Positions 7,681 through 14,378 of a DNA stretch of 14,510 nucleotides are shown here, piece by piece; within the stretch, counting starts at the first letter, position 1, and each line of letters begins with the position of its first letter. Source of the DNA: Flemingiibacterium sp045632605 (lineage in GTDB: Bacteria; Bacillota; Clostridia; Oscillospirales; CAG-272); NCBI GenBank assembly GCA_045632605.1, contig JAZQXA010000026.1, positions 1 through 14,510 of the forward strand, given 5' to 3'. Under the pieces are notes generated by a model. The model saw nothing but the letters and a program-made list of their open reading frames with translations, was not told the DNA's origin and ran no database searches. The position numbers and the translations under genes are program-made.

Positions 7681-9030
7681 ATGTCAAAGGCAGCTTTTAT
7701 TGGTTTTGGCGAGGTTAATACGCCAATAGATATTATCGTGAGGAAATGCGAAAATGCGGCAAGGGAGCTTGAGAATGAGGGCGTTGAGCTTATCAAGGTT
7801 TATCCCGTTACAGACGATTATGAGGAAAAGAATATAAAGAAGGCGGTATCCGCGCTTGAGGGCAAGGATTTTGATTGCCTTGTTGTTTGCATTGCCGGTT
7901 GGATACCCACTCATGCAGTTGTAAAGGTTACCGAGCATTTCCGTCACAAGCCGATGGTCCTTTGGGGACTTTGCGGCTGGATTGAAGCTGACGGCAGAAT
8001 CGTTACCACGGCAGATCAGGCAGGCACAACGGCTATTCGTAAAACATTTTACGATCTAGGTTATACGTTCAAGTATATATACGATATAATCGGCAAGCCG
8101 TCCGGCGCTGCACGCGTTGCCAAGTATGCAAAGGCGGCGGAGGCTGCGGCAAAGCTTCGCCATTCGAGAGTTGGCATGGCAGGTTACCGCGACATGAACC
8201 TTTACGGCACACAGGCTGACGGACCGTCACTTAAACGTGTTGTCGGAACAGAAATTGAAACCTTTGAAATGCTCGAGCTTGAGCAGAGATACCAACAGAT
8301 AACCGCAGAAGAAAAGCAGGCTGTTATTGATAACTGCATCTCAAAATGGAAATTCCTCAAAGAGGCAAAGACAGAGGGACTTGAAAAGGCGGCAGGATAT
8401 TATCTTGCGGCAAAGGCTATTGTTGACGAAAGAGGATACGAAGCAATCTCACTTAAGGATGTTGACGGCATGAAGAAGCTTCTCGGATTCCCGCCGGCCC
8501 CGATATTTATGCTTCTTTCCGACGAAGCAGGGCTTGTTACTGTTCCCGAAAACGATTCGCTCGGAAATGTAACCCAGCTTATGGTCAAGTATTTAACCGG
8601 TCAGGCAGCGCCTTATCTTGAATTTTATGAGTTCTTTGAAAACAGCGTGCTTGCCGGCGTTCCCGACTATGTTCCGGCGGCGGTTGTTGACGGGGATGTT
8701 ACTGTTATGCCGGCGGCGTTCGGAGAGCTTTCCGAGGGTATACTCAATGTAAGCCGCGTCAAGGGCGGAGAGCTTACAATGTGCCGCCTCACTTCTGTCG
8801 ACGGTGAATATTATATGCATATGGTAAACGGCTTTGGCAAGACTCCGCCGAAGTGGGAGGAGGCAGGATGGACACAGCCTGCACCTCAGCTTCCCGGATT
8901 GGAAATTGAGCTTGACGATGTTCCCGACTTTGCTGATAAGGTTATGTGTCAGCATTACATAATCGCTTACGGCGACAACCGTGAGCTTATCACAAATCTT
9001 TGTGATATTCTTGGAATAAAAGTGATATAA
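7681..9030 (+). CDS. L-fucose/L-arabinose isomerase-like protein
   Basis: The 449-residue product belongs to the FucI/AraA-like isomerase superfamily, which converts aldoses to ketoses with a divalent metal. The best evidence is the C-terminal half. VPENDSLGNVTQLMVKYLTG (288-307) matches the family segment that holds a metal-binding glutamate (E290 here), and MCQHYIIAYGD (422-432) matches the conserved histidine segment near the end (H425). The N-terminal half has the two alternating alpha/beta domains expected (GFGEVNTP near 8-15, VVCIAGWIPTH near 68-78). The segment where FucI carries a metal-binding aspartate reads PYLEFYEFFE (311-320), so that ligand may be changed. Length is shorter than E. 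coli FucI and similar to the short FucI-like proteins of many Firmicutes. AAAGGAG precedes the ATG. The sugar is not identifiable from sequence; 5- and 6-carbon deoxy or sulfonated sugars are all known within this superfamily. Confidence 0.85.
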   Translation: MSKAAFIGFGEVNTPIDIIVRKCENAARELENEGVELIKVYPVTDDYEEKNIKKAVSALEGKDFDCLVVCIAGWIPTHAVVKVTEHFRHKPMVLWGLCGWIEADGRIVTTADQAGTTAIRKTFYDLGYTFKYIYDIIGKPSGAARVAKYAKAAEAAAKLRHSRVGMAGYRDMNLYGTQADGPSLKRVVGTEIETFEMLELEQRYQQITAEEKQAVIDNCISKWKFLKEAKTEGLEKAAGYYLAAKAIVDERGYEAISLKDVDGMKKLLGFPPAPIFMLLSDEAGLVTVPENDSLGNVTQLMVKYLTGQAAPYLEFYEFFENSVLAGVPDYVPAAVVDGDVTVMPAAFGELSEGILNVSRVKGGELTMCRLTSVDGEYYMHMVNGFGKTPPKWEEAGWTQPAPQLPGLEIELDDVPDFADKVMCQHYIIAYGDNRELITNLCDILGIKVI

Positions 9031-9057
9031 CAATCGGAATAAAAGTGATATTACAAT
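9013..9057 (+). repeat. 22-bp tandem duplication at the isomerase/transporter junction
   Basis: Positions 9013-9034 and 9036-9057 are the same 22-base string with one difference (A/T near the end), separated by one C. The first copy contains the last codons and the TAA stop of the isomerase; the second ends exactly at the transporter ATG. Removing one copy would leave a 4-base gap between the stop and the next ATG, so the duplication has pushed the two genes apart. Neither copy contains a clear ribosome binding site. Confidence 0.9.
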
Positions 9058-10302
9058 ATGAAAAAAGTTATATTTAAAGACAAAAGGATAAGTTTGATCA
9101 TCCTTGCGATGCTCATTTCGCTTTATACCTTTATTTGCATGACAAAATACTGCTTTTCTGCGGCGATGGTTTATATCGTGGATGAGGGGCATATGACCAA
9201 GTTCGAAACGGGAGCTATAATTTCGGCGTTCTGGCTTGTATATGCGACAATGCAGTTCGTCGGGGGAATAATTGCTGACAAATTCAGTCCCAAAAGCTTT
9301 ATAACGCTCGGTCTGGTCGGTGCAGGCTTTGCTAATCTTGCAGTGTACTTCTTGTATGATAGCTATATTGCCACCATTATAATATGGTCACTTAATGCAG
9401 CTGTGCAGTGTGCGGTATGGCCGTCATGCTTCAAAATTGTGTCGTCTGTTATAGCCCCGGAGTACCGTTCAAACGGCATGATGATAATAACGCTTGCAAC
9501 CCCTGCCGGAACGATGTTAAGCTATGTTGTTGCAGCTCTTATCAACCGTTGGCAGACGGGATTTCTTGTTTCGGCTGTGGGGCTCTTTGCGTTTGCTTTG
9601 ATATGGGAGCTGACAATGGGATATGCTTCCCGCTTTGCAGAGGAGGACATATCCGCTGTAAAGACTGAATCGAGCTGTGCTGTTAAGACCGGGGAAAGTG
9701 TTCCTTTTGCAAAGCTCGTTTTTTCGTCGGGAATTATATTTGTGGCTATTGTTGCGTTTTTGCGTATGTTCATTAATCAGATACAAACTCTAATGCCAAC
9801 GATGATTAACGAATCCTACGAGGGTGTTGCCCCGAATCTTGCAACGATGCTCAGCCTTATAGTTCTCGGTTGCAGTACGGTTGGACCAATGCTTGCAGTC
9901 CCACTGTCGCGGATTATAAAGAACGAGATGGTTGCCTGTTCAGCTCTCATGTGTGTTATGATACCACTTGGAGCTGTTGCACTCTTCCTCGGAAAAATAA
10001 GCTATTGGCCGATAATCGCAGCGGTTACAGTTATGACACTGCTTTCGAATGCGGCGGGCTATTTCATTTCTGCGCTTATTGCATCAAGATTCAATAAATG
10101 GGGAAAGGACGGAACAGTTGCCGGACTTATTAATGCTTTTTCGGCATACGGTATTGTCGGTTCGAATTTCATTTTTACGCTTATTGCCGATAAATGCGGC
10201 TGGCTCACGGTTACTGGGACGATTGCCGCAATGATTGCTGTCTCCTTCGTTCTTTGTGTTATTAATATTCCGATATGGACACGCTTTAAGAAAAATTCAT
10301 AA
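9058..10302 (+). CDS. MFS transporter, OPA/sugar-acid type
   Basis: This 414-residue inner membrane protein has about twelve hydrophobic helices in two halves, joined by a polar loop near residues 190-220. The MFS motif A is visible as GGIIADKFSPK (69-79). The first helix and loop (MTKYCFSAAMVYIVDEG, 28-44) resemble the GlpT/UhpT and sugar-acid transporter branch; K30 sits near the place where GlpT has its phosphate-binding arginine. It probably imports the operon's substrate by proton symport or exchange. The start is the first ATG of the frame and gives a short positive N-terminus before helix 1, as expected. However, no Shine-Dalgarno sequence precedes it, only the duplicated 22-bp unit, so it may depend on translation of the isomerase upstream. 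No solute-binding protein or ABC genes are nearby, so this is the only transporter of the operon. Confidence 0.9.
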   Translation: MKKVIFKDKRISLIILAMLISLYTFICMTKYCFSAAMVYIVDEGHMTKFETGAIISAFWLVYATMQFVGGIIADKFSPKSFITLGLVGAGFANLAVYFLYDSYIATIIIWSLNAAVQCAVWPSCFKIVSSVIAPEYRSNGMMIITLATPAGTMLSYVVAALINRWQTGFLVSAVGLFAFALIWELTMGYASRFAEEDISAVKTESSCAVKTGESVPFAKLVFSSGIIFVAIVAFLRMFINQIQTLMPTMINESYEGVAPNLATMLSLIVLGCSTVGPMLAVPLSRIIKNEMVACSALMCVMIPLGAVALFLGKISYWPIIAAVTVMTLLSNAAGYFISALIASRFNKWGKDGTVAGLINAFSAYGIVGSNFIFTLIADKCGWLTVTGTIAAMIAVSFVLCVINIPIWTRFKKNS

Positions 10303-10309
10303 AATATAT

Positions 10310-10313
10310 GGAG
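10310..10313 (+). promoter_or_regulatory. Ribosome binding site that decides the start of the ceramidase-like gene
   Basis: GGAG lies 9 nt before the ATG at 10323. An in-frame ATG at 10308 overlaps this site and has no Shine-Dalgarno of its own (only ATAAAAT precedes it), so the downstream ATG is preferred and the protein begins MNKIKIGW. Confidence 0.75.
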
Positions 10314-10322
10314 ATATTACAT

Positions 10323-11810
10323 ATGAACAAGATAAAAATCGGTTGGAGTGAGGTCAGCCTCGTTCCCGAGGGAAGAAAAATTAATCTTGCGGGACAGTTC
10401 TATGAGAGAATCACCGATGAGGTGGAGTCGCCAATTACGGTTACAGCTATTGCCATTGAGTGCGGGACTGACAGTATGATATTCTGTTCATGCGATCTCG
10501 GCGGTACAAGCCATATGGTGCTTTGCCGTGTCAGAGAAATACTTTCAAAATATGAGGGATTCCCCACAGAAAAGGTGATTGTAAGTGCGACACACGTTCA
10601 CACAGCACTTTCGTTTGCTAATTTCAGTGACACAGTTGGAGGTGCATCGCTCGATGTGCTTGCAAAGCTCATGCCCGATGTTAAGTATGAAGAGCTTGTT
10701 TCCTATAACGGCGATGACCTACTTGACGGCGAAGAGGCATTTGAATTTGTGACGGAGCGTATCGCCAAAGCCGCAAAACAGGCATGGGACAGCAGAAAAA
10801 ACGGGATGTTTGCTCAGGGCTTCGGACGTGCGGCGGTTGGTCTTTGCCGGAGAGTTTGTTACAGCGACGGCTCTGCAAAAATGTGGGGTGACACCGATAC
10901 CGCGACATTCACCGAGCTTGAGGGGGGAAACGACAGCGGAATCGAGCTTCTCTTTACATTTGACACCGATAAAAAGCTCACCGGTGTTATTGCAAATATC
11001 GCTTGCCCATCGCAGGTGCTTGAACATAGAAACTTTATTTCCGCTGACTATTGGGGCAAGATTAAGGAAAATATTCGCCGCGAGTATGGCGATAATATAT
11101 TCCTGCTCGGACTTTGCTCGCCGGCAGGTGATCAGTGTCCGCGTGACATGATCCGCTGGGTACAGCCGGAAACCCCGATAGACGACCCGAATATTGTGAG
11201 AGGTGAGGTTACAAAACGTGTTGCAGACCCATCTATGTTCGACCTTAAGGGCTGTACGCTCATTGGACGCAGAGTTGCAAATGAGATTTTTTATGCTTTG
11301 GAGAATGTTTCCGAGTATGTCAGTGAAACTGTTTTAGAACACAGAAACTTGACTGTTGATATGCCGCTTCGCCGTGTAACTCCGGAGGAAACTGCGGAGG
11401 CTGTCAAGGCGATAAAGGATTTCGCGGCAGAAATCGGCGACAGGGCCATAAACTTTGCCGATAATGCAAGAATGCACGTTTATGCAGGTACAATCGCGAG
11501 AAGCGAGGCACAGGAAACAATTGATATTGTTCCGGTTGAGATTCATATTATCCGACTTGGCGATATTGCGTTTGCAACCAATCCATATGAGCTTTTCCTC
11601 GATTACGGCAACCGTATGCGAGCAAGAAGCAAGGCCTCGCAGACATTCCTCGTTCAGCTTGCTTGCGGCTGCTTCGGTTATCTTCCCACCGAAAAAGCCG
11701 AAAAGGGAAGCCACTATTCTGCATATATTTCAAGCGGTACATCCGGGCATGAGGGCGGAGAGCTTCTCGTTCGCAAGACTGTTCAGGAAATAAACGATAT
11801 GTTTAAATAA
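10323..11810 (+). CDS. Neutral ceramidase-fold hydrolase, cytoplasmic, Cys variant
   Basis: This 495-residue protein matches the N-terminal catalytic domain family of neutral/alkaline ceramidases. It starts with the family opening KIGWSEVSLVP. It has SATHVHTALSF with the zinc-type histidines H91/H93, NIACPSQVLEH (225-235) followed by ISADYWG, SPAGDQCPRD (266-275), NPYELFLDYG (420-429), and GCFGYLPTEKA (449-459) near the C-terminus. In Pseudomonas ceramidase the nucleophile is the serine of GDVSPN; here the aligned motif is GDQCPR, placing Cys272 at that position. The second zinc histidine region reads ACPSQ with no histidine. There is no signal peptide and no C-terminal ceramidase domain, so a sphingolipid substrate is unlikely. 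Gut and environmental bacteria often have such short homologs near sugar genes; their activity is largely unassigned. As the last gene of the sugar operon it may cleave an amide, ester or lactone on the substrate. Family assignment is good; function is open. Confidence 0.85.
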   Translation: MNKIKIGWSEVSLVPEGRKINLAGQFYERITDEVESPITVTAIAIECGTDSMIFCSCDLGGTSHMVLCRVREILSKYEGFPTEKVIVSATHVHTALSFANFSDTVGGASLDVLAKLMPDVKYEELVSYNGDDLLDGEEAFEFVTERIAKAAKQAWDSRKNGMFAQGFGRAAVGLCRRVCYSDGSAKMWGDTDTATFTELEGGNDSGIELLFTFDTDKKLTGVIANIACPSQVLEHRNFISADYWGKIKENIRREYGDNIFLLGLCSPAGDQCPRDMIRWVQPETPIDDPNIVRGEVTKRVADPSMFDLKGCTLIGRRVANEIFYALENVSEYVSETVLEHRNLTVDMPLRRVTPEETAEAVKAIKDFAAEIGDRAINFADNARMHVYAGTIARSEAQETIDIVPVEIHIIRLGDIAFATNPYELFLDYGNRMRARSKASQTFLVQLACGCFGYLPTEKAEKGSHYSAYISSGTSGHEGGELLVRKTVQEINDMFK

Positions 11811-11830
11811 AATTTTGTAACTGCTTTTGG

Positions 11831-11872
11831 TTTACACAAAAACTCGGATGTATATCTTGAGAGGTGTGTAAA
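11831..11872. repeat. Inverted repeat downstream of the sugar operon
   Basis: TTTACACA (11831-11838) and TGTGTAAA (11865-11872) form a perfect 8-bp inverted repeat around a 26-base loop, which itself holds a weak ACTC/GAG pairing. It lies between the stop codon of the ceramidase-like gene and the terminator at 11898. No T-run follows, so it is not a terminator. It could be an RNA structure protecting the mRNA end or a protein-binding site. Confidence 0.5.
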
Positions 11873-11897
11873 AATTACTTACTGAAATTAATAAATT

Positions 11898-11937
11898 CAG
11901 CCTTCGTTGGGATAATAACAGCGGAGGCTGTTTCTTG
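11898..11937 (+). terminator. Intrinsic terminator of the sugar operon
   Basis: CAGCCTTCGT (11898-11907) pairs with GCGGAGGCTG (11921-11930) over ten positions, two of them G-U, with a 13-base loop, followed by TTTCTTG. It lies 87 bp after the last stop codon of the kinase-isomerase-transporter-hydrolase operon. Confidence 0.75.
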
Positions 11938-12144
11938 ACTTGTTATTTCACCTAAAAATTAACAAAAATGCGAATTTCCCAAAAATTATTAGCTTTGTAT
12001 CGAAAATTTGCAATAAAGATTTTTCATTATATTGATATTTCCCGAAAATATTTTTGTTTTCGCTTCACATTAGCAGGATAAAACGATAAAATATTTCTTT
12101 TGACAAAAAAATACAGAAAAAAATAAGTATCTCTCAGAAGTATA
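11938..12144. promoter_or_regulatory. AT-rich intergenic region with three repeated palindromic motifs upstream of the Lrp gene
   Basis: No gene is seen in this stretch. A motif of the form ATTTC-C followed by an A-run occurs three times, beginning at 11945, 11974 and 12037. The third copy is the most symmetric: ATATTTCCCGAAAATAT (12035-12051) matches its own reverse complement at 14 of 17 positions. Start-to-start spacings are 29 and 63 bp, close to three and six helical turns. Lrp-family proteins often bind several phased AT-rich sites upstream of their own genes, so these are candidate autoregulatory sites; that is inference. A TTGACA at 12100-12105 has no good -10 partner. Confidence 0.45.
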
Positions 12145-12173
12145 TTTACTTTTTTTGTAATTTTGTGTATAAT
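12145..12173 (+). promoter_or_regulatory. Predicted promoter of the Lrp-AGCS operon
   Basis: TTTACT (12145-12150), a 17-bp spacer, and a perfect TATAAT (12168-12173) precede the regulator gene. Transcription would begin near 12180, leaving a leader of only about 17 nt that contains the GGAGGG ribosome site. Confidence 0.7.
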
Positions 12174-12196
12174 TTTATGGGAATGGAGGGACTAAA

Positions 12197-12655
12197 ATGG
12201 ATTCTTTAGATTACGAAATTTTAGTGTGCCTTAAAGAAAATTCAAGAGAAAATGCCACCAATATCGGGGCGAAAATCAATCTGTCAACCTCGGCAGTCAT
12301 CGAACGCATAAAAAAGATGGAGGCGTCGGGACTCATTGAACAGTACACAACTATCATAAACCAGGATGTTGTCGGACGCAATCTTACGGCGTTTATATAC
12401 GTCAGTCTTGAGCATCCGAAGTATTATGATGAATTTGTGTCACGCATAAACGAGAATAATTCGGTTGCAGAATGCTATTATATCGCCGGTGATTTTGACT
12501 TCATACTGAAAGTTGTTACAACATCAGGGCGGGCACTCGAGGAAATTCTGAATTACATCAAATATATAAACGGCGTTTCTATGACGCGAACCTCAGTTGT
12601 GCTTTCGACCAATAAAAGGGACGTTTGTATGCTGCCCGAGAAATCGGACAAATAA
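12197..12655 (+). CDS. Lrp/AsnC-family transcriptional regulator
   Basis: This 152-residue protein has the standard family size and layout. An N-terminal winged helix-turn-helix (about 1-50, with STSAVIERIKKMEASGLI as the recognition helix and wing) is joined to a C-terminal RAM ligand-binding and oligomerisation domain (about 62-140), including the typical YYIAGDFDFILKV segment (93-105). Such proteins form octamers, bind amino acids and act as local or global regulators. GGAGGG lies six bases upstream of the ATG. The sodium:alanine symporter gene follows by 23 bp in the same direction, so the two are probably co-transcribed. The regulator likely responds to an amino acid such as alanine, glycine or leucine and controls its own operon. 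The ligand is not determinable from sequence. Confidence 0.95.
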   Translation: MDSLDYEILVCLKENSRENATNIGAKINLSTSAVIERIKKMEASGLIEQYTTIINQDVVGRNLTAFIYVSLEHPKYYDEFVSRINENNSVAECYYIAGDFDFILKVVTTSGRALEEILNYIKYINGVSMTRTSVVLSTNKRDVCMLPEKSDK

Positions 12656-12678
12656 AAATAATGTGAAGAGGCAATATA

Positions 12679-14046
12679 ATGGAAATAATTAACAAGGTAA
12701 ATACGGCTGTAAATAATGTTGTATGGGGACCGATAATGCTTGCGCTTTTGATTGGAGCAGGACTGGTTTTCTCATTTATACTCGGTTTTCCGCAGTTTAG
12801 AAAATTCGGATATATAATGAAAAATACCATTTTCGGTATTTTTTCGAAGCAGCAGCACACAAGTGACGAAGCCGGTGTTACTCCGTTCCAGGCGGTTGCA
12901 ACCGCTATGGCAGGTACTATCGGAACAGGAAGTATTGCCGGACTTGCCACGGCTATCGTAATGGGCGGTCCCGGTGCAATATTCTGGATGTGGATAAGCG
13001 CACTTCTCGGTATGGTTACCAAATATTCGGAAATTGTTCTTTCGCTTAAATTCCGTGAGAAGAATTCAAAGGGTGAATGGGTCGGCGGACCTATGTATTA
13101 CATAAAGAAAGGACTCGGAGTCAAGTGGCTTGCCGCTTTGTTTGCTGTTTTCGGAATGCTTGCCTGTCTCGGTACGGGTAATGCAACTCAGTCAAATTCC
13201 ATTGCAATTGCACTTGAGAGTACGATGGGAATAAGACCGTGGATAACGGGAATTGCTCTGACAGTAATCGCCGCAAGCGTTATACTTGGCGGAATGAGAA
13301 GAATTGCGTCTGTTAACGAAAAGATGGTTCCTTTCATGGCTGTATTTTTCGTTGTTTGCTCGGTTGTTGCTTTGGTTATTAACTATAGGGAGATTCCAGC
13401 GGCATTCGCACTCATATTCAGAGAAGCCTTTAATTTTAAGGCAGCGGCCGGCGGTGTCACCGGTTACGGGATTCTCACTGCCATGCACTATGGCTTCTCA
13501 CGCGGCGTATTCTCAAATGAAGCCGGTCTTGGAAGTGCACCTATTGCACACGCGGCATCAAGCACAAAGGATCCTGTCAAGCAGGGACTTTGGGGAATGT
13601 TTGAGGTTTTCTTCACAACAATTATAATTTGTACACTTTCAGGTCTTGTAGTCCTTACTGCAGGACACTGGAGCACCGGTGAATTTGAGGGAGCAGCGCT
13701 CAGCATTGCATCCTTTAATTCAATTATCCCGGGAATAGGAGGAATCGGTGTTACACTGGCAACGGTATTCTTTGCACTGTCCACAATTCTCGGATGGGCA
13801 TATTACGGTGAGGTGTGTGTCGGATATCTGTTTGCCAAGCACCCTAAAGCTGTTTTAATATACAGATGCATATATGTGGCAATCGTATTTGTCGGTACCG
13901 TTGGTGAGCTTGACCTCATTTGGAGCATTTCCGAAACGATGAACGGACTTATGATAATCCCGAATCTTATCGGTATTCTCGGACTTTTCAAGATAGTCAA
14001 AAAGATTACAAACGAACATTTTGATGACCTCAAAAAAACCAAATAA
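12679..14046 (+). CDS. Sodium:alanine/glycine symporter (AGCS family)
   Basis: The 455-residue inner membrane protein belongs to the alanine-or-glycine:cation symporter family, which takes up small neutral amino acids with sodium or protons. Family signatures are clear: GTIGTGSIAGLATAIVMGGP (79-98), VGGPMYYIKKGLG (135-147), GTGNATQSNSIA (165-176), and GVFSNEAGLGSAPIAHAA (276-293). About eleven hydrophobic helices and the length fit the family. GAAGAGG precedes the ATG by about 8 bases. It is the second gene of an operon with the Lrp/AsnC regulator and is followed by a strong terminator. The specific amino acid (alanine, glycine, possibly D-alanine) cannot be told from sequence. Confidence 0.95.
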   Translation: MEIINKVNTAVNNVVWGPIMLALLIGAGLVFSFILGFPQFRKFGYIMKNTIFGIFSKQQHTSDEAGVTPFQAVATAMAGTIGTGSIAGLATAIVMGGPGAIFWMWISALLGMVTKYSEIVLSLKFREKNSKGEWVGGPMYYIKKGLGVKWLAALFAVFGMLACLGTGNATQSNSIAIALESTMGIRPWITGIALTVIAASVILGGMRRIASVNEKMVPFMAVFFVVCSVVALVINYREIPAAFALIFREAFNFKAAAGGVTGYGILTAMHYGFSRGVFSNEAGLGSAPIAHAASSTKDPVKQGLWGMFEVFFTTIIICTLSGLVVLTAGHWSTGEFEGAALSIASFNSIIPGIGGIGVTLATVFFALSTILGWAYYGEVCVGYLFAKHPKAVLIYRCIYVAIVFVGTVGELDLIWSISETMNGLMIIPNLIGILGLFKIVKKITNEHFDDLKKTK

Positions 14047-14054
14047 ATGATAAT

Positions 14055-14097
14055 AGGTGATATGCGCTCCCATTGGAGGCATATCACCTTTATGTTT
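14055..14097 (+). terminator. Intrinsic terminator of the Lrp-AGCS operon
   Basis: AGGTGATATGC (14055-14065) pairs exactly with GCATATCACCT (14079-14089). A further CTCC/GGAG pair (14067-14070 with 14075-14078) closes a CATT loop, leaving one bulged G14066. A T-rich tail, TTATGTTTTAT, follows. It begins only 8 bp after the symporter stop codon. Confidence 0.9.
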
Positions 14098-14152
14098 TAT
14101 ATTGACATATGGCTAAAAAAATATTTTCTCTCCGTTGTGTCAGAAATGTGAG

Positions 14153-14251
14153 GTGAAATTCGCCCCCCTGATGCGTGAAGCGAATTTTCACTGCCGCAGG
14201 CAATTTCATACGCATCAGCTTGGTTCACTTATTCCCCAAAATGAATTTCAC
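14153..14251. repeat. Nested palindromic element of about 99 bp
   Basis: The ends are exact inverted repeats: GTGAAATTC (14153-14161) and GAATTTCAC (14243-14251). Inside, CTGATGCGT (14168-14176) pairs with ACGCATCAG (14210-14218). GTGAAATTCGC at the left also nearly pairs with GCGAATTTTCAC (14180-14191), so alternative folds exist. There is no reading frame and no T-run. It resembles the small palindromic interspersed repeats rich in GTGAAATT/AATTTCAC strings seen in many Clostridia genomes, but a copy number cannot be judged from one window. Confidence 0.6.
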
Positions 14252-14253
14252 TG

Positions 14254-14287
14254 AAAAAAGCCATTCGCTTTTGCGAATGGCTTTTTA
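14254..14287 (-). terminator. Intrinsic terminator of tRNA-Trp
   Basis: A 14-bp perfect stem (14255-14268 with 14273-14286, core AAGCCATTCGC) with a TTTT loop lies three bases past the tRNA 3' end. The A-rich left arm gives the T-tail on the minus strand. The hairpin is symmetric and could also stop plus-strand readthrough. Confidence 0.88.
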
Positions 14288-14289
14288 TA

Positions 14290-14365
14290 TGGCAGGGGCA
14301 GAAGGACTCGAACCCACGACACCCAGTTTTGGAGACTGGTGTTCTACCAACTGAACTATACCCCT
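14290..14365 (-). tRNA. tRNA-Trp (anticodon CCA)
   Basis: The 76-base minus-strand sequence folds as a cloverleaf. The acceptor stem AGGGGTA pairs with TGCCCCT (one G-U), followed by discriminator G and an encoded CCA (14290-14292). The T-arm holds GGGTTCGAGTCC, the D-loop AGTTGGTAG, and the anticodon arm CCAGTCTCCAAAACTGG centres on anticodon CCA, which reads UGG. The encoded CCA end is usual in Firmicutes. The gene appears to be transcribed alone from the promoter just upstream. Confidence 0.97.
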
Positions 14366-14378
14366 ATATAACAGATAT

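Noticed and set aside
8593..9192. Minus-strand open frame of 199 codons across the isomerase/MFS junction
   Set aside because: It is antisense to two well-supported genes and has no recognisable domain, so it is treated as a shadow.
11811..12196. Possible riboswitch or T-box leader before the Lrp gene
   Set aside because: The predicted transcription start is only about 17 nt before the gene, and no T-box, specifier or known aptamer motif is visible; the hairpin at 11898 fits the end of the upstream operon.
90..14089. Three terminators (90-131, 2799-2848, 14055-14089) all show a single bulged G on the plus-strand left arm
   Set aside because: In the transcribed RNA the bulge differs (a C on the 3' arm in the two minus-strand terminators, a G on the 5' arm in the plus-strand one), so a shared function is unlikely.
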